From NCBI GenBank assembly GCA_964576535.1, contig CAZNWB010000001.1, positions 68,782-132,781 on the forward strand: 64,000 nt of DNA, in the 5' to 3' direction. How positions within the stretch are numbered: position 1 is the first letter of the stretch; every line of letters starts with the position of its first letter. The notes beneath the pieces are model-generated. The model saw only the letters and a program-made list of their open reading frames with translations. It was not told the DNA's origin and did no database searches. This DNA comes from 2-02-FULL-66-22 sp964576535 (GTDB lineage: Bacteria; Methylomirabilota; Methylomirabilia; Methylomirabilales; 2-02-FULL-66-22). The position numbers and the translations under genes are program-made. This document shows positions 1-7,440 of this stretch, piece after piece.

Positions 1-2
1 GC

Positions 3-1331
3 CACACGGAGTTCTGGGTCCGGCTGCCCGCCGTCCTGCTGGGAGTCGGCGTGGCGGTGGTCGCCTTCTTCCTGGCCCGCCGGATCTTCCAGAGCGATCG
101 CGCCGGATTCCTCAGCGTCGTCTTCCTGAGCCTGATGCCCCTGTACCTTGCCGGCTCCTTCCTGATGACCATCGATCCGCCCTTCGTATTCTTCTGGGGG
201 TTGGCCAGCCTCCTGCTCTGCCGCATCCCCCGCCGCCGGGGCGAGGCGGCGTGGTACGGCGCCGGCATTGTCTTTGGGCTCGGGTTGCTGAGCAAGTACA
301 CGATGTTCATGCTCCCGGTCTGCGTGGCGATGTGGTTGCTGGTCTCTCCGAAGCTTCGCCCATGGCTCCGCCGGCGCGAGCCGTACGAGGCCGCCTTCCT
401 CGGGCTGCTCGTCTTCAGCCCCGTCATCGTCTGGAACGTCCGGCATGGGTGGCTGTCGGGTCGCCACGTCTTGGTCCAGGCGGGCGCTGGGGGGGGCCGC
501 TCGCTCGGGGCGTCGCTCCTCGGCGGCCCGGAGTTTCTCGCCTCGCAGCTCGGCGTGGTCTCGCCCTTCCTGTTCGTCCTGATGGGTCTGGCCGTGCTCT
601 GGGCCTGGCGGGAGGGCATCCGTCAGGGGCGCGAGGACCTCTTGCTCCTGGCGTGCCTCTCGGCTCCCGTGTACATCTTTTTCCAGGTCTGGAGCTTCGC
701 GACGAAGGTGCAGGCCAACTGGGCGGCTCACGCCTACTTCACCGCGGCCGTGGCGGCCGCCGGATGGAGCGAGACCTGGCCGGTGTGGGGGCCGCGCCGC
801 CAGGGGACCAGGCGCTTGTACGGCCTGCTGCTTGCCTCTATAATCCTGCCCGTCGTGTCCCTTCCGTTGGCGTTCTTCCCGGAGGTCCTGGAGGTCTTCG
901 GGGCCCGGGTCCCTGCGGCCGTAGACCTGGTGAGCAAGCGATTGCGCGGGTGGCCCGAGCTGGGGCGGGAAGTGGGAGAGGTGCTGCGTGGCTCGCCGAC
1001 TCCCCCGTTCCTGGTGAGCGACCGCTACCAGATCGCCAGCGAGCTTGCCTTCTACGTGGAGGGGCATCCGCGGGTGTTCAACGCCAACCTGGACCGCCGC
1101 ATGAACCAGTACGACCTGTGGGGAGGATGGGAGGCGCTGAAGGGGCGGGACGGCCTGTTCGTCACCTTCGGGGCCGGGGATCCGCCCGGGGAACTCCGGG
1201 ACGCTTTCCGCCGGGTGGAGCGGGTGAAGGTGGTGCCCATCGTGTACCGCGGCCAACGGCTCCGGGATTTCTCCATCTACTGGGGACGGGACTTCCGGGG
1301 CTTCCCCGCCCACCCCTTCACCGGATACTGA
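3..1331 (+). CDS. Glycosyltransferase family 39 (ArnT/PMT-like) membrane protein, 5'-truncated by window edge
   Basis: The reading frame is open to the window's left edge, so the N-terminus is missing; 442 codons are visible. The first visible residues (HTEFWVRLPA) match the region just after the catalytic loop of GT39 enzymes, which transfer a sugar from an undecaprenyl-phosphate carrier on the periplasmic side. Many hydrophobic segments follow (LSVVFLSLMPLYLAG, LLLASIILPVVSLPLAFF) and then a soluble C-terminal part of about 120 residues, as in PMT_2-type proteins. The next gene encodes a GT2 polyprenyl-phosphate sugar synthase, the usual donor-making partner. The acceptor (lipid A, glycan or protein) cannot be told. 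The family call is firm; the sugar is unknown. Confidence 0.85.
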   Translation, partial: HTEFWVRLPAVLLGVGVAVVAFFLARRIFQSDRAGFLSVVFLSLMPLYLAGSFLMTIDPPFVFFWGLASLLLCRIPRRRGEAAWYGAGIVFGLGLLSKYTMFMLPVCVAMWLLVSPKLRPWLRRREPYEAAFLGLLVFSPVIVWNVRHGWLSGRHVLVQAGAGGGRSLGASLLGGPEFLASQLGVVSPFLFVLMGLAVLWAWREGIRQGREDLLLLACLSAPVYIFFQVWSFATKVQANWAAHAYFTAAVAAAGWSETWPVWGPRRQGTRRLYGLLLASIILPVVSLPLAFFPEVLEVFGARVPAAVDLVSKRLRGWPELGREVGEVLRGSPTPPFLVSDRYQIASELAFYVEGHPRVFNANLDRRMNQYDLWGGWEALKGRDGLFVTFGAGDPPGELRDAFRRVERVKVVPIVYRGQRLRDFSIYWGRDFRGFPAHPFTGY

Positions 1332-1335
1332 ACGC

Positions 1336-1422
1336 TGTTCGGTGGTTCGACCGTTCGGCGGTTCGGTTGTTCATCTGGCCTTCGGGAACTACCGAACCCC
1401 CGAACCACCGAACAGCCGGACG
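1336..1422. repeat. Period-8 palindromic island, family A (GTTCGNNN)
   Basis: The left arm (about 1337-1372) is five 8-bp units starting GTTC. The right arm (about 1386-1418) is four units of GAACNNCC, the reverse complement. The arms can pair over a middle of about 13 bp. It begins 5 bp after the stop of the GT39 gene and precedes the GT2 gene. Confidence 0.8.
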
Positions 1423-1478
1423 CCTGGGGTCGCAGCGATCCGTGTAGCATTGCTGACGTGCCACAGCAGGGAGACACT

Positions 1479-2450
1479 GTGACCACCGACGTCCAACCGA
1501 CCGTCTCGATTATAGTCCCCGTCTTCAACGAAGAGGAGAACGTCCCGCTCCTGGCCGAGGAGATCCGCCGAGCCCTGGACCCCCAGGGGATCCCCTACGA
1601 GGTTGTGGCAGTGGACGACGGGTCCACGGACGGCACCTGGGAGCGGCTGGAAACTGTGCGCGCCCAGGATCCCCGCTGGGTCCTGGTCGGGCTGCGGCGG
1701 AATTTCGGCCAGACCGCGGCCATGTCCGCCGGCTTCGATCACGCCCGGGGCGAAGTGATCGTCACGCTGGATGGGGATCTGCAGAACGATCCGGCCGACA
1801 TCCCGCGTCTTCTGGAGGTGGCCAAGGACCACGACGTGGTTAGCGGATGGCGGAAGAACCGGCAGGACCCCTTCCTGAGCCGCCGCCTCCCCTCCATGCT
1901 GGCCAACTGGCTCATCTCCCGGGTCACCGGCATCCGCCTGCACGACTACGGCTGTACCTTGAAGGCGTACCGGCGGGAGGTCGTGGAGCATCTGCACCTC
2001 TACGGCGAGATGCACCGCTTTATTCCTGCCGTTGCCAGCTGGATGGGGATCAGCCTGGCCGAGGTGGAGACGCACCACCGGCCGCGCCGCTTCGGCCGAT
2101 CCAAGTACGGCATCATGCGGACCGTCCGGGTCGTCTTGGACCTGATCACGGTGAAGTTCCTTCTGAGCTTCGCCACCAAGCCGATCCAGGTCTTCGGTCT
2201 GCTCGGCGCCTGTATGGCCGCCGTGGGCCTGGTGATCGGTGGCTACCTCACCGTCCTCAAGCTCGGCTTCGGCGCGCAGATTGGCGGCCGGCCGCTCCTC
2301 TTCCTGGCGATCCTGCTCATCCTGGTCGGGGTGCAGCTCGTCGTGATGGGGCTCCTGGGTGAGATGCTCGTCCGGGTTTATCACGAGTCCCAGCGGAAGG
2401 CCATCTACATGGTCAGGCGCGTGCTGGGGCACCCCGGTCGGGAGGGGTGA
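1479..2450 (+). CDS. Glycosyltransferase family 2, polyprenyl-phosphate sugar synthase (DPM1/ArnC-like)
   Basis: 323 residues. The GT-A domain shows IIVPVFNEEENV, then AVDDGSTDGTW and the metal-binding LDGDLQNDP stretch, typical of enzymes that move a sugar from a nucleotide to dolichol- or undecaprenyl-phosphate. Two C-terminal membrane helices follow (QVFGLLGACMAAVGLVIGG and FLAILLILVGVQLVVMGLL), as in ArnC/GtrB proteins. The GTG at 1479 is preferred because AGGGAG lies 5 bp upstream; an in-frame GTG at 1458 lacks such a site. It sits directly after the GT39 gene and overlaps the next gene, so it probably supplies the lipid-linked sugar used by GT39. The sugar identity is not determinable. 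Confidence 0.88.
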   Translation: MTTDVQPTVSIIVPVFNEEENVPLLAEEIRRALDPQGIPYEVVAVDDGSTDGTWERLETVRAQDPRWVLVGLRRNFGQTAAMSAGFDHARGEVIVTLDGDLQNDPADIPRLLEVAKDHDVVSGWRKNRQDPFLSRRLPSMLANWLISRVTGIRLHDYGCTLKAYRREVVEHLHLYGEMHRFIPAVASWMGISLAEVETHHRPRRFGRSKYGIMRTVRVVLDLITVKFLLSFATKPIQVFGLLGACMAAVGLVIGGYLTVLKLGFGAQIGGRPLLFLAILLILVGVQLVVMGLLGEMLVRVYHESQRKAIYMVRRVLGHPGREG

Positions 2451-3430
2451 TGGGCCAGCAGGGGCTCCCCCGGCGGACGGGCCGCCTCCTGGTCCTGGGA
2501 AAGCTGCTGATCAGCAGCCTCCTCCTGGCGTTCCTGTTCCTGCGGGTGGATCGGACGGTCTTCGTCCGCACCCTCCAGGCCCTGCCCCTCAGGGTCTTCC
2601 TCGGGTGCGTGGGCCTGTACTTCCTGGGCACCGTCATCAGCACCGTCCGCTGGCAACGCCTGCTGCTAGCCGAGGGGATCCGGCTTCCCCTCTGGCGCCT
2701 GTCGCTCGTCTATTTCGAGGGGGCCTTCTTCAACCTGTTCCTGCCGACGCTGATCGGGGGGGACATCGTCCGCGGCTATTCCATCTACAAGATCACCCGA
2801 GGGCACGACGCGTCCATCGCCTCGATCCTGGTGGATCGCCTCTCCGGCTTTGCGGCCCTGATCATCATCGCACTGGTGGCGCTGGGGCTGGCCTATGGGC
2901 AGGTCCGCGACCCCCAGGTTGCCGCCATGATCCTGGGCGTGGCCGCCGCCTTCGTGGGGATGATTGCCGTCCTGCTGAACGAACGGGTGAAGGCATGGGC
3001 CTTGGGCCTCTTGCGGGGAATGGGCTTGGCGCGGTTCCAGGTCAAACTGCAGGGCATGGTGGAGGCGCTTCACCGCTACCGGGGACACCACCGGGCGCTG
3101 GGGCAGGCCCTCGTCCTCTCCGCGCTGCTGCAGGGTCTGATCATCGTGACCTACTACCTGATCGGTGCCGGACTGAATCTGGGGGTCCCGCTGGCGTACT
3201 TCTTCCTGTACGTTCCCCTGATCACGTTCGTGGCGATGCTTCCGGTCTCGGTCGCCGGCCTCGGCGTGCGTGAGGGGGGCGCGGTCTACTTCTTCGCCAA
3301 GGTGGGCGTGGACGCGGCGGCAGCCCTCGGCATGTCGCTGGCGTGGTTCTCCCTGTCGCTGATCGTGAGCAGCCTGGGTGGCCTCGCCTTTCTCGTGAAC
3401 ACCCACGCCGCCATGCGGGTTCGGGACTGA
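2450..3430 (+). CDS. Lysylphosphatidylglycerol synthase TM-domain (UPF0104/YbhN-like) membrane protein
   Basis: 326 residues of mostly membrane helices in the flippase-like arrangement of the UPF0104 family. Visible features are an N-terminal helix (LLISSLLLAFLFLRVD), the conserved GDIVRGYSIYK stretch and a VSVAGLGVREGG motif near residue 275. The soluble lysyl-transferase domain of MprF is absent, so tRNA-dependent lipid aminoacylation should not be assumed. The ATG overlaps the GT2 stop codon (TGATG), which suggests translational coupling. With its GT2/GT39 and PAP2 neighbours it may move or handle a lipid-linked sugar; that is inference. A GTG three bases upstream is an alternative start. 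Confidence 0.85.
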   Translation: MGQQGLPRRTGRLLVLGKLLISSLLLAFLFLRVDRTVFVRTLQALPLRVFLGCVGLYFLGTVISTVRWQRLLLAEGIRLPLWRLSLVYFEGAFFNLFLPTLIGGDIVRGYSIYKITRGHDASIASILVDRLSGFAALIIIALVALGLAYGQVRDPQVAAMILGVAAAFVGMIAVLLNERVKAWALGLLRGMGLARFQVKLQGMVEALHRYRGHHRALGQALVLSALLQGLIIVTYYLIGAGLNLGVPLAYFFLYVPLITFVAMLPVSVAGLGVREGGAVYFFAKVGVDAAAALGMSLAWFSLSLIVSSLGGLAFLVNTHAAMRVRD

Positions 3431-3437
3431 GGGGGCC

Positions 3438-4025
3438 ATGGTAGACGTGTGGTCGGGGCTCCAGGCGCTGGATAGCTGGGGGCTTCTCGTGATCAATCGC
3501 GTCCTGCAGAACCCGGTCTTCGACGTTCTGATGCCGATCCTGAGCACGAAACGCTACGCACTGCTGCCGGCGGCCGCCGCCATCCTCATGCTGGGGGTGT
3601 GGGGCGGGCGACGGATGTGGATCCTCCTGGCTGTGGGCGTCGTGGCGGTGGGCCTGAGCGACCTGGGGACCAACCTGATCAAGGCCGCCGTTCACCGAAC
3701 GCGGCCGTGCCACGTGATCCCCGACGTTCACCTGCTCACCGGCTGCACCCGGTCCTTTGCCTTCCCTTCCAATCACGCCAGCAACATGTTCGCCCTCGCG
3801 ACGGTGGCCTGGCTCGGATTCCGTCGGTGGCGATGGGGACTCGGCGTCCTGGCCGCCGCGGTGGCATATTCCCGGGTCTACGTGGGCGCCCACTATCCCG
3901 CAGACGCGGTGGGCGGGGCCATCTGGGGTGGGGCCATCGGGTGGGCCTGCACCGCCATAGCCGCACGCGCGTGGCCCGACCGGCTCGGCGGCCGTTCGAA
4001 AGAGGCGCTTGGCGGACCTGCCTGA
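3438..4025 (+). CDS. PAP2-family membrane phosphatase
   Basis: 195 residues. The three PAP2 signature blocks are present: K-x6-RP (KAAVHRTRPC), PSNHAS in the place of the usual PSGH, and SRVYVGAHYPADAVGG, the SR-x5-H-x3-D block with the catalytic histidine. Several membrane helices surround them. Members remove phosphate from phosphatidic acid, undecaprenyl pyrophosphate or lipid A. It starts 7 bp after the LPG-like gene. Being next to lipid-linked glycosylation genes, a role in recycling the polyprenyl carrier is reasonable, but the substrate is not shown by sequence. Confidence 0.88.
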   Translation: MVDVWSGLQALDSWGLLVINRVLQNPVFDVLMPILSTKRYALLPAAAAILMLGVWGGRRMWILLAVGVVAVGLSDLGTNLIKAAVHRTRPCHVIPDVHLLTGCTRSFAFPSNHASNMFALATVAWLGFRRWRWGLGVLAAAVAYSRVYVGAHYPADAVGGAIWGGAIGWACTAIAARAWPDRLGGRSKEALGGPA

Positions 4026-4050
4026 GCGCGCCCCAGGGGAGCCCCCCGCA

Positions 4051-4833
4051 GTGATCCGTCTGCAAGAGATCAACGCCCGATCCCCCTCCGAGAAAGAGCA
4101 CGTGTATGTCTCCCTGGTGCCCCCGGCCTTCTGCGAACGGTACGGCCTCGACCCGGTCACCCTCACCGATCCCCAGGGAAAATCTCTTGCCCGCCTCGAG
4201 GCGCCCCCAGGTGAGGCGTCGGTTCGCCTGACCCTGCGGCATCGCGCCGATGCCGTGGATCCGGCCCTCTTTCTGCGCCTGGATGAGAGTCGGTATGGCA
4301 ACTTGCAGGTTACCTGGATCATCCTGAGCGAACCCGAGGGCCCACGGTTTGGCGTGGACCTGGATGATGAGGGAAACGTGACAGATCTGGGCGCTCGCTT
4401 CCGGAACCTGCGTGAGGAGGAGGCCGCGATGCGGGCAGGGCTGGCGCCCGGGCAGATCCGACCCGGCCTGCGGATGCTCCGGGCCGTCCTGGATCGCATC
4501 GAAGATTTCGCATCGCGCCTGGGAAAGCCCGCACTCGTCTTGGAGGCATTCTTCTACCACAACGCCCTCACCTACGAGCGCCACGGGTTTGGCTATCTCG
4601 CAGGCCAGGAGCGGATGGAGGCGATGCATAGAGAGTTCCTGCCCGGGGCCGCGCTGGCGGCCCGTCTCGACGGGCGGACGCCCTTCCGAGCGCCCGGCGC
4701 GGGGACGACCGTTCGTGGCCGAAGCTGGGCCATCCACGATGGCATCCTCCCCCGGCGATGGTGGCCCCCCATGATGTACCGCCCCATCGGGGTCCGATTT
4801 GACGTCTGCACCGCACCTGGTCTCCCGTACTGA
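4051..4833 (+). CDS. Uncharacterised conserved-looking soluble protein
   Basis: 260 residues from the GTG at 4051, which has AGGGGAG about 10 bp upstream. An in-frame TTG at 4009 would overlap the PAP2 gene and is less likely. I do not recognise the family. There is no signal peptide or membrane helix. The N-terminal half looks beta-rich (EHVYVSLVPPAFCERYGL, TLRHRADAVDPALFLRL). The C-terminal half has a helical stretch (MLRAVLDRIEDFASRLG), then FFYHNALTYERHGFGYLAG and a Trp/Pro-rich end (PRRWWPPMMYRP). Codon use is GC-rich at third positions, so it is a real gene. It closes the plus-strand group; no function is proposed. Confidence 0.65.
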   Translation: MIRLQEINARSPSEKEHVYVSLVPPAFCERYGLDPVTLTDPQGKSLARLEAPPGEASVRLTLRHRADAVDPALFLRLDESRYGNLQVTWIILSEPEGPRFGVDLDDEGNVTDLGARFRNLREEEAAMRAGLAPGQIRPGLRMLRAVLDRIEDFASRLGKPALVLEAFFYHNALTYERHGFGYLAGQERMEAMHREFLPGAALAARLDGRTPFRAPGAGTTVRGRSWAIHDGILPRRWWPPMMYRPIGVRFDVCTAPGLPY

Positions 4834-4854
4834 AGCCTCCGGACTCCCCTGCCC

Positions 4855-4860
4855 TTGACA
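4855..4860 (+). promoter_or_regulatory. Isolated consensus -35 hexamer TTGACA upstream of the universal stress gene
   Basis: An exact TTGACA lies 22 bp after the unknown gene. The best -10 candidate 18 bp downstream (AAGTTA) is poor, so the promoter call is weak. Confidence 0.25.
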
Positions 4861-4906
4861 ACCCAACCACTCCGGCACAAGTTAGGTTGCAGAGCGATCG
4901 GGCCTT

Positions 4907-4971
4907 CGGATTGAAGACGGAATCGCTCCCGAGACTTCAATCCGCGATCGGCAATCACCAATCATCAATCT
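4907..4971. repeat. Period-7 island (NNCAATC) with 10-bp inverted repeat, in the uspA leader
   Basis: CGGATTGAAG at 4907-4916 is an exact inverted match to CTTCAATCCG at 4935-4944. From 4936 the sequence continues as five 7-bp units ending in ATC (TTCAATC, CGCGATC, GGCAATC, ACCAATC, ATCAATC). It stops just before the ribosome-binding site of the stress-protein gene. Confidence 0.6.
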
Positions 4972-4991
4972 CGTTGCGAGGAGGTGGCGTC

Positions 4992-5474
4992 ATGTACAAA
5001 AAGATTCTCGTGCCCCTGGACGGATCGGAACTGGCGGAGAAGGTCCTCCCCCACGTGACAGCCCTGGCCAAGGCCAGCGGGGCCGAGGTGACCCTGGCCA
5101 CCGTGGTCCAGTTCACCGTGGGAGCCGTAGGCGCCAAACTCGAGGCCATGCCGGAGGCCGTGGCGGAGCGGAAGGCGGCCCTCAGGGTCGAGGCCCTGAT
5201 CTACCTGGAGAAGGTTCAGCGGGATCTGAAGGGCAAGGGGGTCACCGCCCACTGTGCCGCCCTAGAAGGTGATGTGGCCAGCCAGATCATCGCTTTTGCG
5301 GAGCAGAAGGGTTTTGATCTGCTCGCCATGGCAACCCACGGGCGGACCGGCATTGACCGGTTCGTCATGGGGAGCATCGCGGAAAAGGTGGTCAGGGGCA
5401 CGGTGAAACCGGTCCTGCTGGTCCGTTCCCTGGTCGCCCACCAGGTGCCGTGGGCCGAGGCGCAGATCGCCTGA
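4992..5474 (+). CDS. Universal stress protein (UspA family)
   Basis: 160 residues, the normal size of a single Usp domain. It starts MYKKILVPLDGSELAEKVLP, the family N-terminus with the nucleotide-binding Asp. Near the C-terminus THGRTGIDRFVMGSIAEKV is the ATP-loop. In the G-x2-G-x9-G-S motif the first Gly is Ala here (ATHG), a common variant. The ATG at 4992 follows a strong GAGGAGG. Usp proteins bind ATP and accumulate under stress; the partner is unknown. It stands alone between a repeat island and a strong hairpin. Confidence 0.92.
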   Translation: MYKKILVPLDGSELAEKVLPHVTALAKASGAEVTLATVVQFTVGAVGAKLEAMPEAVAERKAALRVEALIYLEKVQRDLKGKGVTAHCAALEGDVASQIIAFAEQKGFDLLAMATHGRTGIDRFVMGSIAEKVVRGTVKPVLLVRSLVAHQVPWAEAQIA

Positions 5475-5515
5475 CCCCCGAAGCATCCCTGGGTGACACA
5501 TCCCTTCGAGGCTAA

Positions 5516-5550
5516 CCATCACGCCCGCGCGAAATGCGCGGGCGTGATGG
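5516..5550. terminator. Perfect 15-bp hairpin downstream of uspA
   Basis: CCATCACGCCCGCGC (5516-5530), a 5-base loop GAAAT, then the exact complement (5536-5550). No U-run follows on the plus strand. It could end transcription from either side. Confidence 0.6.
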
Positions 5551-5709
5551 CTTGAGGGGAGAGTGCAGGAACTACCTGAGGGCTTCGCGGAAGTTCATGA
5601 GCAGGCTGATGGCTGGGGGATAACAGTGAGATTACTTATAAAGGATGTCATGTAACTGATTGATAATACAAGATCCAATTGATTCTAACTCCCTGGATCC
5701 GGAAACAGC
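5551..5709. other. Non-coding gap with an AT-rich patch and a possible minus-strand gene remnant
   Basis: No intact gene lies between uspA and the ferredoxin gene. On the minus strand, codons just above 5572 read SLLMNFREALR then stop, with coding-like third positions, directly ahead of the 5516-5550 hairpin. This may be the tail of a deleted gene. About 5620-5695 is strikingly AT-rich for this genome (TTATAAAGGATGTCATGTAA), suggesting foreign or decayed DNA. Confidence 0.3.
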
Positions 5710-5748
5710 AGCGCCCGGACACCCATTCTTCATGGGATGCCCGGGCGC
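5710..5748 (-). terminator. Hairpin terminator of the ferredoxin gene
   Basis: On the minus strand GCGCCCGGGCATCCCAT pairs with ATGGGTGTCCGGGCGC around a short loop, then a T-rich stretch (TGCTGTTTCC). It lies about 50 bp after the ferredoxin stop codon. Confidence 0.55.
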
Positions 5749-5799
5749 ACTCGAATCTCTCCGTTGCCCCTCCGCTCCTCTGCCCGCCGCCCGGGCGGC

Positions 5800-6141
5800 T
5801 CAGTGTTTCGTGGGGTACTTCTGATAGTACTTCGCTGCCTCGCTGTTCGGGTCCTTCCTCGCCTCCTCCCACTTCTCGCGGGTGGGTGCCTTGGGGAGAT
5901 TGGCGTCCCCCTTGAATATGTCAGCGTTCTTGGCGATGTAATCCTTCCACTGCTCCGGGGTGTCACTCTCCTCGAAAATGGCCGTCACCGGGCACTCCGG
6001 GACGCACGCCCCGCAGTCGATGCACTCCTCGGGATGGATGTACAGCATGTCTTCGCCCTCGTAGAAGCACTCGACCGGACACACGTCCACGCAGGCATGA
6101 TCCTTAATCCCGATACACGGCTCTGCCACAATGTATGTCAT
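5800..6141 (-). CDS. 7Fe-type ferredoxin (FdxA-like) with C-terminal extension
   Basis: 113 residues. It starts MTYIVAEPCIGIKDHACVDV; the first cysteine set C-x7-C-x3-C-P is the pattern of a [3Fe-4S]/[4Fe-4S] ferredoxin. The second, CIDCGACVPECP, is a standard [4Fe-4S] site. About 55 residues follow that are charged and end YYQKYPTKH. The ATG at 6141 has AGGAGGGCGGG just upstream; longer readings of the frame lack a plausible start. It is a small electron carrier whose partner is not visible nearby. It is monocistronic, with its own terminator. Confidence 0.92.
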   Translation of the reverse strand: MTYIVAEPCIGIKDHACVDVCPVECFYEGEDMLYIHPEECIDCGACVPECPVTAIFEESDTPEQWKDYIAKNADIFKGDANLPKAPTREKWEEARKDPNSEAAKYYQKYPTKH

Positions 6142-6333
6142 CCCGCCCTCCTCCTGTCTTCCGTCCGCGTGGGTGCCCTGCCCCGGCGAGCGTGTTCGGG
6201 GCTTGGTCTCCCCGAGTCCCCCTCCCGCAGGCCGCCAGCAAGCGGGGCGGATTCTACGCGGCCCCGCCGGTGCCGTCAACCCCGATCCGAGATCTCGAAC
6301 CGCCAAGGCGCCAAGGGCGGCAAGGTGAACCCA

Positions 6334-7137
6334 TTAGCGAACGATCAGGCCGGCATAGGCGACCACCTCGTGTAGGTCCCGGGTGACCTCCCCCGAATCG
6401 GTGTACATCACCAGATCCGCCCGCGAAGCCCCCAGGGCCTTGGCCGCGACGAGCATGGCCGTGCTGGGGTGGAACCCGCACATGCTGATTCCCTCCCGGC
6501 GCACGACCCGGTGAAGCCCCTCTGGGTCCAGGGCAAGGATCGCGTCAATGGCCTTGCGGTCTTTCTGCGTCGCCTCGTCGCGGGAGACGTAGTGGCTCAT
6601 ATCGGTGCTGGCAACCAGAAGTACCCGCTTGTTCGTCTCCCGGACCGCCTTGGCCACGGCCTGCCCCACGTCCTGGCAGGCCCCGTATTCGTGACTGAAC
6701 AGACAGATGGGCACGAAGCTGAAGGGACGTTCGAAGTACTGCAGGAACGGGAGCTGCACCTCGATGGAGTGCTCGCGGGCGTGGCCGAGGTGGTCTTCCT
6801 CCAACACCGCCGAGTTCTCCAGGATCGCCCTTCCCAGGTCGGGGTCAATGGGCACCTTGCCCAGCGGCGTCTCCCACTGGCCATAGGTCATGACGGCGGC
6901 GCCGGCTCCCAGGCCGGTGTGGTTCGGACCCAGGATCACAACGATGTCCGGAAAGGTCACCCGCGAGTAGACCGCCCCCGCCACCTTCCCCGAGTACATG
7001 TATCCGGCATGAGGCGCGACCACCCCGATGGCGCGCTCCTGCGGGACCCCCCGAGGCAGGAGATCTTCCACCTGCAAGCGCAACCGGTCCCGCGTCCCGG
7101 CGTAAAACGAACCCGCCACCGCCGATCGCCGGATCAT
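6334..7137 (-). CDS. amrB: AmmeMemoRadiSam system protein B (MEMO1 family)
   Basis: 267 residues. The N-terminus MIRRSAVAGSFYAGTRDRLR, the block VVAPHAGYMYSGKVAG and the histidine- and acid-containing segments ILGPNHTGLG and STDMSHYVSRDEATQKD are the hallmarks of the MEMO1/LigB-like family. In bacteria these genes usually sit with an AMMECR1 protein and a radical-SAM enzyme; neither partner is in this window. The biochemical role is unsettled. A good sigma-70 promoter lies 50 bp upstream. Confidence 0.93.
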   Translation of the reverse strand: MIRRSAVAGSFYAGTRDRLRLQVEDLLPRGVPQERAIGVVAPHAGYMYSGKVAGAVYSRVTFPDIVVILGPNHTGLGAGAAVMTYGQWETPLGKVPIDPDLGRAILENSAVLEEDHLGHAREHSIEVQLPFLQYFERPFSFVPICLFSHEYGACQDVGQAVAKAVRETNKRVLLVASTDMSHYVSRDEATQKDRKAIDAILALDPEGLHRVVRREGISMCGFHPSTAMLVAAKALGASRADLVMYTDSGEVTRDLHEVVAYAGLIVR

Positions 7138-7186
7138 TTCGTGCCCTCCTCCTGCCGGCTGTTCGCTTTCACCCTCATCTATTTTC

Positions 7187-7214
7187 AGTATAGCATGCCA
7201 GGGCGGAGATCAAG
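7187..7214 (-). promoter_or_regulatory. Sigma-70-type promoter of the MEMO1-family gene
   Basis: On the minus strand CTTGAT (7214-7209), a 16-bp spacer, then TATACT (7192-7187). The predicted start of RNA is about 40 bp before the ATG at 7137. Confidence 0.5.
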
Positions 7215-7261
7215 GAGGGGCAATCTGTCAGGCAGGGGCAAAGGAAGGGAGTGAGAACGTC

Positions 7262-7283
7262 AAAAGGGCCGCTCCCGGCGGCC
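7262..7283 (-). terminator. Rho-independent terminator at the end of the LPS gene block
   Basis: On the minus strand GGCCGC, loop CGGGA, GCGGCC, then CTTTTG. The stem starts on the base right after the TGA at 7286-7284, so it closes the long minus-strand block. Confidence 0.6.
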
Positions 7284-7440
7284 TCAGGTGATCAGGACAC
7301 TGACGCTCTCGCCGTACTTCGCCTTCAGCTCCTTCACCAGGGCGTCCGCCTGTTCTCCCTTGACCCGGATGACGAAGTCCCGGTAGCCGGGTCGCGTATG
7401 GAGAACGGTATGGAAGATGCGGAGGGTGAGGCGGGACCTA
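7284..7440 (-). pseudogene. Orphan coding segment without a start codon, between the epimerase and the terminator
   Basis: After the epimerase stop, another minus-strand frame reads RLTLRIFHTVLHTRPGYRDF, then about 30 residues rich in K, E and V, ending SVLIT and TGA. Third positions are almost all G or C over the last 35 codons, a clear coding signature, and the stop abuts a terminator. There is no ATG, GTG or TTG start ahead of the conserved-looking part; the first in-frame GTG is deep inside. It may be the 3' end of a decayed gene, or a C-terminal extension of the epimerase reached by a frameshift. The family is not recognised. Confidence 0.4.
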
